Shown in pieces: positions 55,925 through 64,000 of a stretch of DNA of 64,000 nucleotides. Numbering within the stretch: the stretch's first letter is position 1; each line of letters begins with the position of its first letter. Origin of the DNA: Variovorax sp. OV329. GTDB taxonomy: Bacteria; Pseudomonadota; Gammaproteobacteria; Burkholderiales; Burkholderiaceae_C. The notes beneath the pieces are model-generated. The model saw nothing but the letters and a program-made list of their open reading frames with translations. It did not search any database and was not told the origin of the DNA. The position numbers were made by a program, and so were the translations under genes. The DNA lies in assembly GCF_900114785.1 (NCBI RefSeq), contig NZ_FOUG01000006.1:62001-126000 (forward strand), written 5' to 3'.

Positions 55925-56818
55925 TCAGAGCTTGTAGAAGCGCTTGATCGCGTCCCACGCGTCCTGCGGCGCGTCCACGTACTCGAAGAGCTTGATGTCC
56001 TCGGGCGAGATCACGCCTTCTTCCACCAGGAAGTCGAAGTCGATGAGCCGGCGCCAGTAGTCGGAGCCGAACAGCACGATGGGCACCTGGCGCGACTTGC
56101 GCGTCTGCACCAGCGTCACCACCTCGAACAATTCGTCGAGCGTGCCGAAGCCGCCCGGGAAGGCCACCAGCGCCTTCGCCCGCATCATGAAATGCATCTT
56201 GCGGATGGCGAAGTAGTGGAACTTGAAGCTCAGCGCCGGCGTGACGTAGGGGTTGGCCGCCTCTTCCATCGGCAGCGCGATCGCCAGCCCCACGCTCAGG
56301 CCGCCGGCCTCGTAGGCGCCGCGGTTGGCCGCCTGCATGATGCCGGGGCCGCCGCCAGTGCAGACGAAGAGCTTGTCTTCCGGGTCCTTGTCGTTGCTGT
56401 AGTTGGCCACCAGCGCGCCGAAGGCGCGGGCCTGCTCGTAGTAGTGGGTGCCGCGGCTCAGGCGCCGCCAACGCTCGGCCGCGGCCTGGTCGCCGGCGGC
56501 CTCGGCCTGGGCCAGCAGCGCGCCGGCCTCGTCCTGGCTGCGGAAGCGCGCGCTGCCGAACACCACCACGGTGTTCTCGATGCCGTGGGCGCGCATCTCC
56601 AGGTCGGGCTTCATCAGCTCCAGCTGCATGCGCAGGCCGCGGGTCTCGCGGCGCAGGAGGAACTCGGGATCGGCGAAGGCCAGGCGCGAGGGATCGTGAT
56701 CGAGCGGAAGGCCCTGGTCGGCATGGGCCTGCAAGGTGGCCCATGCATCAGCCAGGCGCTTGTCGTGAAGGTTGTGCGTAGCGTTGGGCATGGTTGATTC
56801 TGACGAACGGTCGGGCAT
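55925..56818 (-). CDS. LOG-family protein (cytokinin-type phosphoribohydrolase-like)
   Basis: This 297-residue Rossmann-fold protein has the LOG motif PGGFGTLDE and GGGPGIMQAANRGA for nucleotide binding. The N-terminal extension of about 80 residues is seen in the TIGR00730 group. It likely cleaves nucleoside monophosphates at the N-glycosidic bond; it was often misannotated as lysine decarboxylase. ATG 56818 has AAGG upstream; ATG 56791 is possible. Confidence 0.9.
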   Translation of the reverse strand: MPDRSSESTMPNATHNLHDKRLADAWATLQAHADQGLPLDHDPSRLAFADPEFLLRRETRGLRMQLELMKPDLEMRAHGIENTVVVFGSARFRSQDEAGALLAQAEAAGDQAAAERWRRLSRGTHYYEQARAFGALVANYSNDKDPEDKLFVCTGGGPGIMQAANRGAYEAGGLSVGLAIALPMEEAANPYVTPALSFKFHYFAIRKMHFMMRAKALVAFPGGFGTLDELFEVVTLVQTRKSRQVPIVLFGSDYWRRLIDFDFLVEEGVISPEDIKLFEYVDAPQDAWDAIKRFYKL

Positions 56819-56842
56819 TGTGCGCCTTGCGGGGGCGGGGCT

Positions 56843-57634
56843 TCAGGCGGGCTTGCCGTGCCTGCCCGCACCTTGCACGAAACGGGCCGCGCCGGCCGCG
56901 CCCTCGGCCGCGACGATGGGCACGCCGTGCCGGCCTTCCTGCCGCAAGGCCTCGGCCAGCGGCAGGTCCCACTGTGCGTAGGCGGAGGCGCGATCGGCCA
57001 GCATGCACTGCTGAGGAAAGGCCGCCAGCTCGCGCGCCAGCTGCTCGGCGGCATGCCGGGCTTCGCCCTTGGGCACCACGCGGTTCACGAGCCCCATCGC
57101 GAGCGCTTCGTCGGCGGCGACGGCGCGCCCCGTGAGGATCAGGTCCAGCGCGCGGCCCATGCCGACCAGCCGCGGCAGCCGCACCGTGCCGCCGTCGATC
57201 AGCGGCACACCCCAGCGGCGGCAGAAAACGCCCAGCACGGCATCCGCCTCGGCCACGCGCAGGTCGGCCAGCAGCGCCAGTTCCAGCCCGCCGGCCACCG
57301 CATGGCCGCGGATGGCGGCGACGAGCGGCTTGGACAGGGCCATGCGGGTCGGGCCCATGGGGCCGCTGCCACCCCCTTCGGGGTCGAGTTCGTTCCGGCG
57401 CGACGGGTCGCTGATGGCGCCGAGGTCCGCGCCCGCGCAGAACACGCCATGCTCGCCCCACAGGACCGCCACGCGCAAGGCCGGGTCCGCCTCGAAGCCG
57501 GCGAAGGCCTCTTGCAGCGCGCGGGCGGTGGGGCCGTCCACCGCATTGCGCTGCTTCGGGCGGCTCAGCACGATGGTGCAGACCGGGCCGTCGACCTCGG
57601 TGCGCACGGCGGCGTCAGGAGCAGAGGTGTTCAT
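56843..57634 (-). CDS. Crotonase-family protein lacking second catalytic glutamate
   Basis: This 263-residue crotonase-fold protein has oxyanion-hole segments FCAGADL and RGHAVAGGLELALLAD. The Glu of GGLELAL corresponds to Glu144 of rat enoyl-CoA hydratase. At the position of Glu164 (GQPE) the sequence reads VFCRRWGVPL, so the second catalytic acid is missing. It may be an isomerase, a thioester hydrolase or a hydratase with altered activity. ATG 57634. It shares the efp terminator hairpin region at its 5' side. Confidence 0.88.
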   Translation of the reverse strand: MNTSAPDAAVRTEVDGPVCTIVLSRPKQRNAVDGPTARALQEAFAGFEADPALRVAVLWGEHGVFCAGADLGAISDPSRRNELDPEGGGSGPMGPTRMALSKPLVAAIRGHAVAGGLELALLADLRVAEADAVLGVFCRRWGVPLIDGGTVRLPRLVGMGRALDLILTGRAVAADEALAMGLVNRVVPKGEARHAAEQLARELAAFPQQCMLADRASAYAQWDLPLAEALRQEGRHGVPIVAAEGAAGAARFVQGAGRHGKPA

Positions 57635-57650
57635 GGTCGCAGCGTACAAA

Positions 57651-57680
57651 AGCAAAAGGCTCCCGAGGGAGCCTTTTGCT
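57651..57680 (-). terminator. Terminator of efp
   Basis: AGCAAAAGGCTCC (57651-57663) and GGAGCCTTTTGCT (57668-57680) pair around CGAG. On the minus strand GGAGCC is followed by TTTTGCTTTTG. It ends within the crotonase gene's 5' region, so crotonase transcription starts close by or depends on read-through. Confidence 0.85.
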
Positions 57681-57694
57681 GCGGATCGAAGTCC

Positions 57695-58249
57695 TCAGAC
57701 GCGCTTGCGGTATTCGCCCGTGCGGGTGTCGATTTCGATCTTGTCGCCTTGCGACACGAACAGCGGCACCGGCACTTCGAAACCGGTGGCGATCTTGGCG
57801 GGCTTGAGCACCTTGCCTGAGGTGTCGCCCTTGACGGCCGGCTCGGTCCAGGTGATTTCGCGCTCGACGCTGGTGGGCAGTTCGACCGAGATGGCCTTGC
57901 CTTCGTAGAACACCACTTCGACGGGCATGCCGTCTTCCAGGTAGTTCAGGGCGTCGCCCATGTTCTCGGCTTCGACTTCGTACTGGTTGTACTCGGTGTC
58001 CATGCAGACGTACATCGGGTCGGCGAAGTAGGAGTAGGTGCAATCCTTCTTCTCCAGCACGATCTGGTCGATCTTGTCGTCGGCCTTGAAGACCACTTCG
58101 GTGTTGAAGTTGGCGATCAGGCTCTTCATCTTCATGCGCACGGTGGCGGAGTTGCGGCCGCCGCGGCTGTATTCGGTCTTGAGGACGACCATCGGGTCCT
58201 TGCCGTGCATGATCACGTTGCCGGCGCGGATTTCTTGAGCGATTTTCAT
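57695..58249 (-). CDS. efp: Elongation factor P (Arg32 type)
   Basis: This 184-residue translation factor relieves ribosome stalling at polyproline. It has three beta-barrel domains; the tip loop reads [13 protein letters not shown] with Arg at position 32. Arg32 is the residue rhamnosylated by EarP in beta- and some gamma-proteobacteria, replacing the lysine modified by EpmA in E. coli. earP is encoded directly upstream on the same strand. A TAAAAT box (58394-58389, minus) overlapping the earP stop may be the -10 of its own promoter. Confidence 0.97.
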   Translation of the reverse strand: MKIAQEIRAGNVIMHGKDPMVVLKTEYSRGGRNSATVRMKMKSLIANFNTEVVFKADDKIDQIVLEKKDCTYSYFADPMYVCMDTEYNQYEVEAENMGDALNYLEDGMPVEVVFYEGKAISVELPTSVEREITWTEPAVKGDTSGKVLKPAKIATGFEVPVPLFVSQGDKIEIDTRTGEYRKRV

Positions 58250-58391
58250 AGCGAGTCTTTGTCAGGAGGATGTGCCGCTTGGCATCGTCGGGCTGGCCCT
58301 GGACGCATGGACCCGCGGCGGGTTCGGCGAATGTCTCTGTTGGAGCCCGTCCCTGGATTGGCAAGGCCCGGAATTCGCAAAGCCGTCTATT

Positions 58392-59477
58392 TTAGCTTTT
58401 TTGGGCGACGAAACGGCGAAGGCGGGTCGCCAAGTCCGGTTCGGCCAGCAACCCGGCCCGCGCGGCGCGGGCCGTCTCACCCCACGAAGCGAGCCCGGGC
58501 GCGTCCGGCCATTGCAACTCGGGGGCGTTGGCAAACCCATTCCAGCGGTGGTGGAACTGGCGCAGGGCCGGGGGCGCCTGCAGCCAGTCGAGGAAGGCAT
58601 TGAGTTTCTCGTGGTGGGCGTCGTCGTCCTGCGGGTAGATCTGCCAGGCGAAGGGCTTGCCGGCCCAGAGCGCCCGCACCAGCGAGTCTTCGCCCCGGAC
58701 GAAATTGAAGTCGCAAGCCCACAGCAGGTGGTCGAATTCCTCCTGGGGCACATGGGGCAGCCAGGCGATCGACAGCGATCCGCCCGGCTCGCCCGTCGGG
58801 CACAGGGCGCGCACGGCGGCGGCGGCGCGCCCGGGGGTGACCATCAGCCGCACGGGCTCGGTGGCGGCAGCCAGTTGCGACAGCAGCGAGGCGAGGGCAG
58901 GGGGTTCGTAGCTGAAGAGCGTGACCAGCCGCTCGCCTTGCCAGGCGATGCCCTGCTCGGCGAGCCAGGCGCCGCGGTCGAATACGGCCTGGCGGGCGCT
59001 TAGGTCGGCCTCGCGCAGAAGCCCACCGGTGGCCGCCGTGAAGCCTGGGTAGAAGAAATACTTGTTGAGCCCTTCGCCGGGCCCGCGGAACACCGGCGAG
59101 GTCAGGCCGTGCAAGCGCTCCACATAGGGCTCGGCCGACAGATATTCCAGGTTGATCCAGCAGCGCTTGCGGCCGTCGCGCCGGATCGCCTCTGCGAACT
59201 GGGCGACCACGGCCGGCGCCGGATCGCAGCCGAAGGCCTCGATCAGCACATCGGGCGCGGTCTCGGCCCCCAGGTGTTCAGGCGCGATCTCGTCCCCGCG
59301 CCAAGGCAGCACCGAGACGCCCGCGCAGCCTTCGGGCGCCATCCAGGCGAGGGCCGAGGCATCGTCGATCCAGAGGCGGACTGCGTCGCCGTCCGCGGCC
59401 AGCGCGCGTGCAAGCCGCCAGCACACGCCGGCGTCGCCATGGTTGTCGATGACCTTGCAGAAAATGTCCCAGCGCAT
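58392..59477 (-). CDS. earP: EF-P arginine rhamnosyltransferase EarP
   Basis: This 361-residue GT-B glycosyltransferase (former DUF2331) transfers rhamnose from dTDP-rhamnose to Arg32 of EF-P with inversion of configuration. N-terminal [20 protein letters not shown] contains the conserved Asp11 and Asp15, and the [20 protein letters not shown] segment holds the conserved Glu of the donor site. ATG 59477 gives MRWDIF; upstream open frame is not EarP-like. It is divergent from uvrC. Confidence 0.95.
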   Translation of the reverse strand: MRWDIFCKVIDNHGDAGVCWRLARALAADGDAVRLWIDDASALAWMAPEGCAGVSVLPWRGDEIAPEHLGAETAPDVLIEAFGCDPAPAVVAQFAEAIRRDGRKRCWINLEYLSAEPYVERLHGLTSPVFRGPGEGLNKYFFYPGFTAATGGLLREADLSARQAVFDRGAWLAEQGIAWQGERLVTLFSYEPPALASLLSQLAAATEPVRLMVTPGRAAAAVRALCPTGEPGGSLSIAWLPHVPQEEFDHLLWACDFNFVRGEDSLVRALWAGKPFAWQIYPQDDDAHHEKLNAFLDWLQAPPALRQFHHRWNGFANAPELQWPDAPGLASWGETARAARAGLLAEPDLATRLRRFVAQKS

Positions 59478-59530
59478 CGCGGGATACTCTACAGCCCGTC
59501 GCATCCTGCCCATTGCCTCCAACCCCACGC

Positions 59531-61465
59531 ATGTCGGAAACCCATTCGGATCAACTGCTCGCCGAAGTCGCCGCGCTGCCCTCGCTGCCGGGCGTCTACC
59601 GCTATTTCGATGCGGCCGACGGCGTGCTGTACGTGGGCAAGGCGCGCAACCTGAAGAAGCGGGTGTCGAGCTACTTCCAGAAGAACCATGGCGGCACGCG
59701 AATCGGCCACATGGTGAGCAAGATCACGCGCATGGAGACCACGGTGGTGCGCACCGAGGCCGAGGCGCTGCTGCTCGAGAACAACCTCATCAAGACGCTC
59801 AAGCCCCGCTACAACATCCTGTTCCGGGACGACAAGAGCTACCCCTACCTGAAGATCGCCGCGCACGACTTTCCGCGCCTGGCCTACTACCGCGGCGCGG
59901 TGGACCGCCGGCACCGCTACTTCGGTCCCTTTCCCAGCGCCTGGGCGGTGAAGGAGTCCATCCAGCTGCTGCAGAAGGTGTTCCGGATCCGCACCTGCGA
60001 GGACACCGTCTACAGCAACCGCACCCGGCCCTGCCTGCTCTACCAGATCAAGCGCTGCAGCGGGCCCTGCGTGGGCCTGGTGTCCAAGGAGGACTACGCG
60101 CAGGACATCGCCAGCGCCGAGTCCTTCCTGCTGGGCGATTCGCAGCAGGTGCTGCGCCAGCTGGAGTCGCGCATGAGCGCGCACGCCGAGAAGCTGGAGT
60201 TCGAGCAGGCGGCCGAGCTGCGCAACAAGATGGCGGCGCTCTCGCGCGTGCTGCACCAGCAGGCGGTGGAGAGCACCACCTCCGACAAGGACGTGGACAT
60301 CATCGCGGTGAGGGTTCAGGGCGGAAAGGCGTGCGTGAACCTGGCCATGGTGCGCGGCGGCCGCCACCTGGGCGACCGCGCCTACTTCCCGGCGCACGTG
60401 GACGACGCCGCGCAGATGGGCGCCGACGACGAGGACGTGCAGGCCCCTATCGAGCAGCAGGTGCTGGAGGCCTTCATCGCGCAGCACTACATCGACGTGC
60501 CGGTGCCGCCCACCCTGGTGCTGGGCGAGGCCATCGGCCGCGAGCTGGTGGAGGCGGTCGCGCAGCAGGCCGGCATCCGCATCACCGCGGTCTTCGCGCC
60601 GCGCGAAGCAAGGCGCCTGTGGCTGGAGATGGCGCAGAAGAACGCCGACATCCAACTGGCCCGCCTGCTGGCCGAGGAAGGCTCGCAGCAGGCCCGCACC
60701 CGCGCCCTGGTCGACGCGCTGGAGATCGCGCCCGACGACCTGGACAGCTTCCGCGTGGAGTGCTTCGACATCTCGCACACCGCCGGCGAGGCCACGCAGG
60801 CCTCCTGCGTGGTGTTCGAACACCATGCCATGCAGAACCGCGAGTACCGGCGCTACAACATCGACGGCATCACGCCGGGCGACGACTACGCCGCCATGCG
60901 CCAGGTGCTGCACCGCCGCTACGGCAAGCTGGCCGAGGCCATCGCGGCCGAATCCGACGCACCTACCCCCGGCGATGCCTCGGGGGCCGATGCCAAGCCG
61001 GGAACGGTGGGCGCGCGCATGCCCGACCTGGTGCTGGTCGATGGCGGCAAGGGCCAGGTCTCGATGGCGCGGGAGGTGTTCTCCGAACTGGGCCTGCCGC
61101 TGTCGCTGATCGTCGGCGTGGAGAAGGGCGAGGGCCGCAAGGTGGGCCTGGAGGAACTGGTCTTCGCCGATGGCCGCGAGAAGGTCTACCTGGGCCGCGA
61201 CTCGGCTGCGCTGATGCTGGTCGCCCAGATCCGCGACGAGGCGCACCGCTTCGCCATCACCGGCATGCGCGCGCGCCGCGCCAAGGTGCGGGTGGGCGGC
61301 AGCCAGCTGGAGGACATCCCGGGCATCGGCCCCAAGCGGCGCGCCCGGCTGCTGCAGCGCTTCGGCGGCATCCGCGGCGTGGCGGCGGCCAGCGTGGAGG
61401 ACCTGGCCTCGGTCGACGGCATCGCCTTCGACCTGGCCGAGGAGATCTACAGGGCATTGCACTGA
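59531..61465 (+). CDS. uvrC: UvrABC excinuclease subunit UvrC
   Basis: This 644-residue nuclease makes both incisions in nucleotide excision repair. Domain order is the GIY-YIG domain ([25 protein letters not shown], residues about 21-45), the CxxC-like [15 protein letters not shown] region, the UVR helical hairpin ([14 protein letters not shown]), an RNase H-like 5' nuclease domain ([11 protein letters not shown]), and tandem helix-hairpin-helix at the end ([15 protein letters not shown]). ATG 59531 is used. pgsA follows, the common uvrC-pgsA pair. Confidence 0.97.
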   Translation: MSETHSDQLLAEVAALPSLPGVYRYFDAADGVLYVGKARNLKKRVSSYFQKNHGGTRIGHMVSKITRMETTVVRTEAEALLLENNLIKTLKPRYNILFRDDKSYPYLKIAAHDFPRLAYYRGAVDRRHRYFGPFPSAWAVKESIQLLQKVFRIRTCEDTVYSNRTRPCLLYQIKRCSGPCVGLVSKEDYAQDIASAESFLLGDSQQVLRQLESRMSAHAEKLEFEQAAELRNKMAALSRVLHQQAVESTTSDKDVDIIAVRVQGGKACVNLAMVRGGRHLGDRAYFPAHVDDAAQMGADDEDVQAPIEQQVLEAFIAQHYIDVPVPPTLVLGEAIGRELVEAVAQQAGIRITAVFAPREARRLWLEMAQKNADIQLARLLAEEGSQQARTRALVDALEIAPDDLDSFRVECFDISHTAGEATQASCVVFEHHAMQNREYRRYNIDGITPGDDYAAMRQVLHRRYGKLAEAIAAESDAPTPGDASGADAKPGTVGARMPDLVLVDGGKGQVSMAREVFSELGLPLSLIVGVEKGEGRKVGLEELVFADGREKVYLGRDSAALMLVAQIRDEAHRFAITGMRARRAKVRVGGSQLEDIPGIGPKRRARLLQRFGGIRGVAAASVEDLASVDGIAFDLAEEIYRALH

Positions 61466-61508
61466 GGCCGACCTGAAGGCCAGCGCTCACATGCCACAAT
61501 CGCGCCCA

Positions 61509-62075
61509 ATGTTCTGGACACTGCCTACCTTCATGACCTGGACGCGCATCGTCGCGATCCCGCTGCTTGTCGGTGTGTTCTACCTGCCCCTGGCGGAACC
61601 GGTGCGCAACCTCATCGCCACCGTGATGTTCATCGTCTTCGCCGCCACCGACTGGCTGGACGGCTACCTGGCGCGCAAGCTCAACCAGACCTCGGCCTTC
61701 GGCGCCTTCCTCGACCCGGTGGCCGACAAGTTCCTGGTGTGCGCATCCCTGCTGGTGCTGGTGCATCTGCAGCGCACCGACGTGTTCGTGGCCCTCATCA
61801 TCATCGGCCGCGAGATCGCCATCTCGGCCCTGCGCGAATGGATGGCCCAGATCGGCGCCAGCAAGAGCGTGGCGGTGCACATGATCGGCAAGGTCAAGAC
61901 CACGGTGCAGATGGTGGCCATTCCCTTCCTGCTCTACAACGGCATGCTGTGGGGCGTGATCGACACCGGCCTGTGGGGCCGTTGGCTGATCTGGATCTCG
62001 GCCGTGCTCACCGTGTGGTCGATGGTCTACTACCTGCAAAAGGCCATCCCCGAGATCCGGGCACGCGCCAAATGA
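61509..62075 (+). CDS. pgsA: CDP-diacylglycerol-glycerol-3-phosphate phosphatidyltransferase PgsA
   Basis: This 188-residue membrane enzyme catalyses the committed step of phosphatidylglycerol synthesis. The CDP-alcohol phosphotransferase motif DG-x2-AR-x8-G-x3-D-x3-D is complete in WLDGYLARKLNQTSAFGAF and LDPVADK. About five or six hydrophobic helices are present. ATG 61509 gives MFWTLPTF; an ATG 18 bp upstream is possible. The stop overlaps the next gene (ATGA). Confidence 0.95.
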   Translation: MFWTLPTFMTWTRIVAIPLLVGVFYLPLAEPVRNLIATVMFIVFAATDWLDGYLARKLNQTSAFGAFLDPVADKFLVCASLLVLVHLQRTDVFVALIIIGREIAISALREWMAQIGASKSVAVHMIGKVKTTVQMVAIPFLLYNGMLWGVIDTGLWGRWLIWISAVLTVWSMVYYLQKAIPEIRARAK

Positions 62076-62956
62076 GCGCGGCCTCGGCCCGCACGGCGGG
62101 CTGGGTGCGGGCCATGCCGGCGGTCTTCGTGCTCATCTGGAGCACCGGCTTCATCGTGGCGCGCTATGGCATGCCCTATGCGCCGCCGCTCAAGTTCCTG
62201 GCGGTGCGCTTTGCGCTGTCCCTGCTGTGTTTCTGCGCCTGGGTGGTGCTCGCCCGCGTGGCCTGGCCGCGCGGCCGCGCGCAGTGGGGCCACCTCGTGG
62301 TCACCGGCATCCTGATGCAGGCCGGCTACCTGGGCGGCGTGTGGGCGGCCGTGCGCGCGGGCATGGGTTCCGGGCTGGTGGCGCTGCTGGTGGGCATCCA
62401 GCCGGTGCTGACGGCGGTCTGGATGTCCTTCACCGGCGGGCGGGTGTCATCGCGCCAGTGGCTGGGCCTGGTGATGGGCTTTGCCGGGCTGGTGCTGGTG
62501 GTGTCGCGCAAGTTCGGCGAAGGTTCGGAAGTCAGCGCTCTGACCATGGGCCTGGCGCTGATGGCGCTGCTCTCGATCACCGCCGGCACGCTCTACCAGA
62601 AGCAATTCGTCGAGCCCTGCGACGTGCGCAGCGCCAGCGCGGTGCAGATGATCGCCGCCCTGGTCGTGGCGCTGCCCTTCGCCTTGCTGGAGCCAGCTGC
62701 CATCGAGTGGAACGCGCATTCGATCGGTGCCATGGCCTGGTCGGTGCTGGCGCTGTCGCTGGGCGGCAGTTCGCTGCTCTACATGCTGATCCAGCGCGGC
62801 ACCGCGACGGCCGTCACCAGCCTGCTGTACCTGGTGCCGCCCTGCACGGCGCTGATGGCCTGGCTGCTGTTCCGCGAGCCGATCACCGTCGCCACCGTGC
62901 TGGGCACGGCGCTCACCGCGGCGGGCGTGAGCCTGGTCGTTCGCGCGACGCGCTGA
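62072..62956 (+). CDS. EamA/DMT-superfamily transporter
   Basis: This 294-residue protein has ten hydrophobic segments in two EamA repeats (residues about 15-140 and 155-290), with LIWSTGFIVARYGMPYAPPLKFLAVRF at the start of the first. It is probably a metabolite exporter. ATG 62072 overlaps the pgsA stop. Its last 44 bp overlap the 3' end of the convergent LysR gene. Confidence 0.9.
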   Translation: MSAASARTAGWVRAMPAVFVLIWSTGFIVARYGMPYAPPLKFLAVRFALSLLCFCAWVVLARVAWPRGRAQWGHLVVTGILMQAGYLGGVWAAVRAGMGSGLVALLVGIQPVLTAVWMSFTGGRVSSRQWLGLVMGFAGLVLVVSRKFGEGSEVSALTMGLALMALLSITAGTLYQKQFVEPCDVRSASAVQMIAALVVALPFALLEPAAIEWNAHSIGAMAWSVLALSLGGSSLLYMLIQRGTATAVTSLLYLVPPCTALMAWLLFREPITVATVLGTALTAAGVSLVVRATR

Positions 62957-63902
62957 CCCCGCCGGCCGAAGGCTTCCACGGCTCGCCGCGGAACTGCTCG
63001 GCCAGGTGGTCCAGCAGCAGCCGCACCCGGCGCGGCGTCTTGGGCCGCCAGGGCGCCATCCAATGGATGTCGGCGTCCGGCATGCTGTGGTTCGGCAGCA
63101 CGCGAAGCAGTTCGCCGGACGCCAGCTGCGGTGCGATGTCCCACAGGCTGCGCAGCATGATGCCGTGGCCGGCCAGGCACCAGTCGCGCACCATCTCCCC
63201 CGAGTTGCTCGACAAGGGGCCCTGCACGCGCACCCGGGCCGTGCTGCCGTCGCGGCCATGGCGCAGCGTCCACAGCGCGGACTCCTGGCGAGGCGCCTCG
63301 CCGTTCTCGCGCGCCACCAGGCAGTCGTGGCCGGCCAGTTCATCCACCGATGCCGGCGTGCCGCGGCGCGCCAGGTAGGCCGGCGAGGCCGCGAGCACGC
63401 GCTGGTTGCGCGCGATGCGGCGCGACGTCCAATCGGCCGCATGGCGCTGCTGCACTTCCCACAGCCACAGGGCGCCGTCGAAGCCTTCGGCACCCAGGTC
63501 GGGCAGGCGCTCGGTCAACTGCAGTTCGATGCGCAGGGCAGGGTGCTTCGCCTGGAAGGCCGCGATCGCCGGACCCACCCATCGGCGGCCGAAGCCGAAA
63601 GTCGCGGCCAGCCGCACCGGGCCGCGAAGCTCGTTCTGCCGTTCGCCCAGTTCGCTCTCGAGTGCGGCGAAGCCCTGGAGCAAGTCGATGGCATGCCTGC
63701 ACACGGCCTCGCCTTCGGCGGAGACGCTCAGGCGCCGGGTCGTCCGGTCGAACAGCCGCTGGCCCAGTCGCGCCTCCAGCGCGCCCAGCCGCTTGGTGAC
63801 GACCGAAGGCACCACCTCCAGCGCCTGTGCCGCGCCCGCCAGGCTGCCGTGCTCGCGAATGGCCAGCACCAGTTCCAGGTCGGAGCGCTCCAATGAATTC
63901 AT
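62913..63902 (-). CDS. LysR-family transcriptional regulator
   Basis: This 329-residue regulator has an N-terminal helix-turn-helix (about residues 5-62; GSLAGAAQALEVVPSVVTKRLGALEARLG) and a substrate-binding domain from about 90. The final 25 residues (Pro/Arg-rich) lie in the part overlapping the convergent transporter gene. ATG 63902 is the LysR-typical start; the frame is open upstream. It is divergent from whatever gene begins at 63973 and probably regulates it. Confidence 0.9.
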   Translation of the reverse strand: MNSLERSDLELVLAIREHGSLAGAAQALEVVPSVVTKRLGALEARLGQRLFDRTTRRLSVSAEGEAVCRHAIDLLQGFAALESELGERQNELRGPVRLAATFGFGRRWVGPAIAAFQAKHPALRIELQLTERLPDLGAEGFDGALWLWEVQQRHAADWTSRRIARNQRVLAASPAYLARRGTPASVDELAGHDCLVARENGEAPRQESALWTLRHGRDGSTARVRVQGPLSSNSGEMVRDWCLAGHGIMLRSLWDIAPQLASGELLRVLPNHSMPDADIHWMAPWRPKTPRRVRLLLDHLAEQFRGEPWKPSAGGVSASRERPGSRPPR

Positions 63903-63972
63903 GCCATTTCGGAAAGTATGAATTGGCTCATTGTTGCTTGATGGCCGAAGACGCGCAACGCACAATCGGCGC

Positions 63973-64000
63973 GTGAGCAACGTCCCCACCTCCCTCTTGG
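63973..64000 (+). CDS. Possible start of a divergent gene (runs off the right edge)
   Basis: GTG 63973 opens a frame reading VSNVPTSLL to the window end, divergent from the LysR gene in the standard regulator-target layout. Only nine codons are visible, so identity cannot be given. Confidence 0.35.

Noticed and set aside
54519..56744. Long minus-strand frame from rmuC through the MFS gene into the LOG gene region
   Set aside because: The LOG gene is coded in a different minus-strand phase and the MFS gene on plus; the translation is repetitive Arg/Gly/His without domains.

Overview
The window is GC-rich, densely packed bacterial chromosome. The gene families point to the Burkholderiales, most likely the Comamonadaceae (Variovorax/Acidovorax-like). 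The pointers are a phasin (PhaP) gene, an EF-P with arginine at position 32 next to earP, an RpoD with a basic Lys/Ala/Pro tail, MutL of the endonuclease type, and several LivJHMGF-type ABC importers. This placement is inference from gene content. I see no rRNA, tRNA, CRISPR array, insertion sequence or prophage, and no region of clearly foreign composition.

Layout. 1-5.8 kb: the start of an MsbA-like ABC exporter gene, divergent from a marR-oprM-emrA-emrB drug-efflux operon. 6.0-10.6 kb: a complete branched-chain-amino-acid-type ABC importer (order G-F-SBP-H-M), then a DUF3224 gene and a membrane methyltransferase gene. 11.6-21.7 kb (minus strand): an AttEFGH-like set (lipocalin-like CrtC/AttH protein, FtsX-like permease, LolD-type ATPase) interrupted by an ECF42-type sigma factor and its DGPF/YciI partner, then miaA, a lipoprotein hydrolase and mutL. 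21.8-27.4 kb: dedA, a glycine-zipper lipoprotein, amiC-tsaE facing queG, and a fused osmoprotectant-type binding-protein/permease. 27.5-30.7 kb: an unusual ROK-like protein whose lobes appear to be in swapped order, a cardiolipin synthase and a GST. 30.7-39.7 kb: a MetE-like methyltransferase divergent from a Rieske oxygenase-GntR-reductase-SBP-LivHMGF set, with two TGTATACA operators in the shared promoter region. 39.8-45.8 kb: a Bcr/CflA exporter, rpoD and dnaG. 45.9-49.6 kb: yihY, an SDR dehydrogenase, the phasin, a thioesterase, a small cysteine-repeat periplasmic protein and CsbD. 49.8-55.9 kb: pncB, an antiporter, a hydroxyacid dehydrogenase, rmuC and an MFS transporter. 55.9-64 kb: a LOG protein, a crotonase, efp/earP, uvrC-pgsA-EamA and a LysR regulator.

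How genes work together. The 32-39.7 kb run reads as uptake plus oxidative demethylation of a small (probably methoxylated aromatic) compound: an ABC importer, a two-component Rieske monooxygenase and its own FCD-type GntR regulator. earP modifies the EF-P encoded beside it. mutL, uvrC and rmuC are DNA-maintenance genes. dnaG-rpoD is the reduced macromolecular-synthesis pair. Many neighbouring genes overlap by ATGA or GTGA, which indicates translational coupling.

Most notable: the permuted ROK protein, the paired GntR operators 64 bp apart, the phasin promoter bracketed by TGC-rich sites, the sigma/DGPF pair nested in an ABC-transporter set, an 18-bp tandem repeat inside dnaG, and an importer ATPase whose Walker-A lysine is replaced by arginine.
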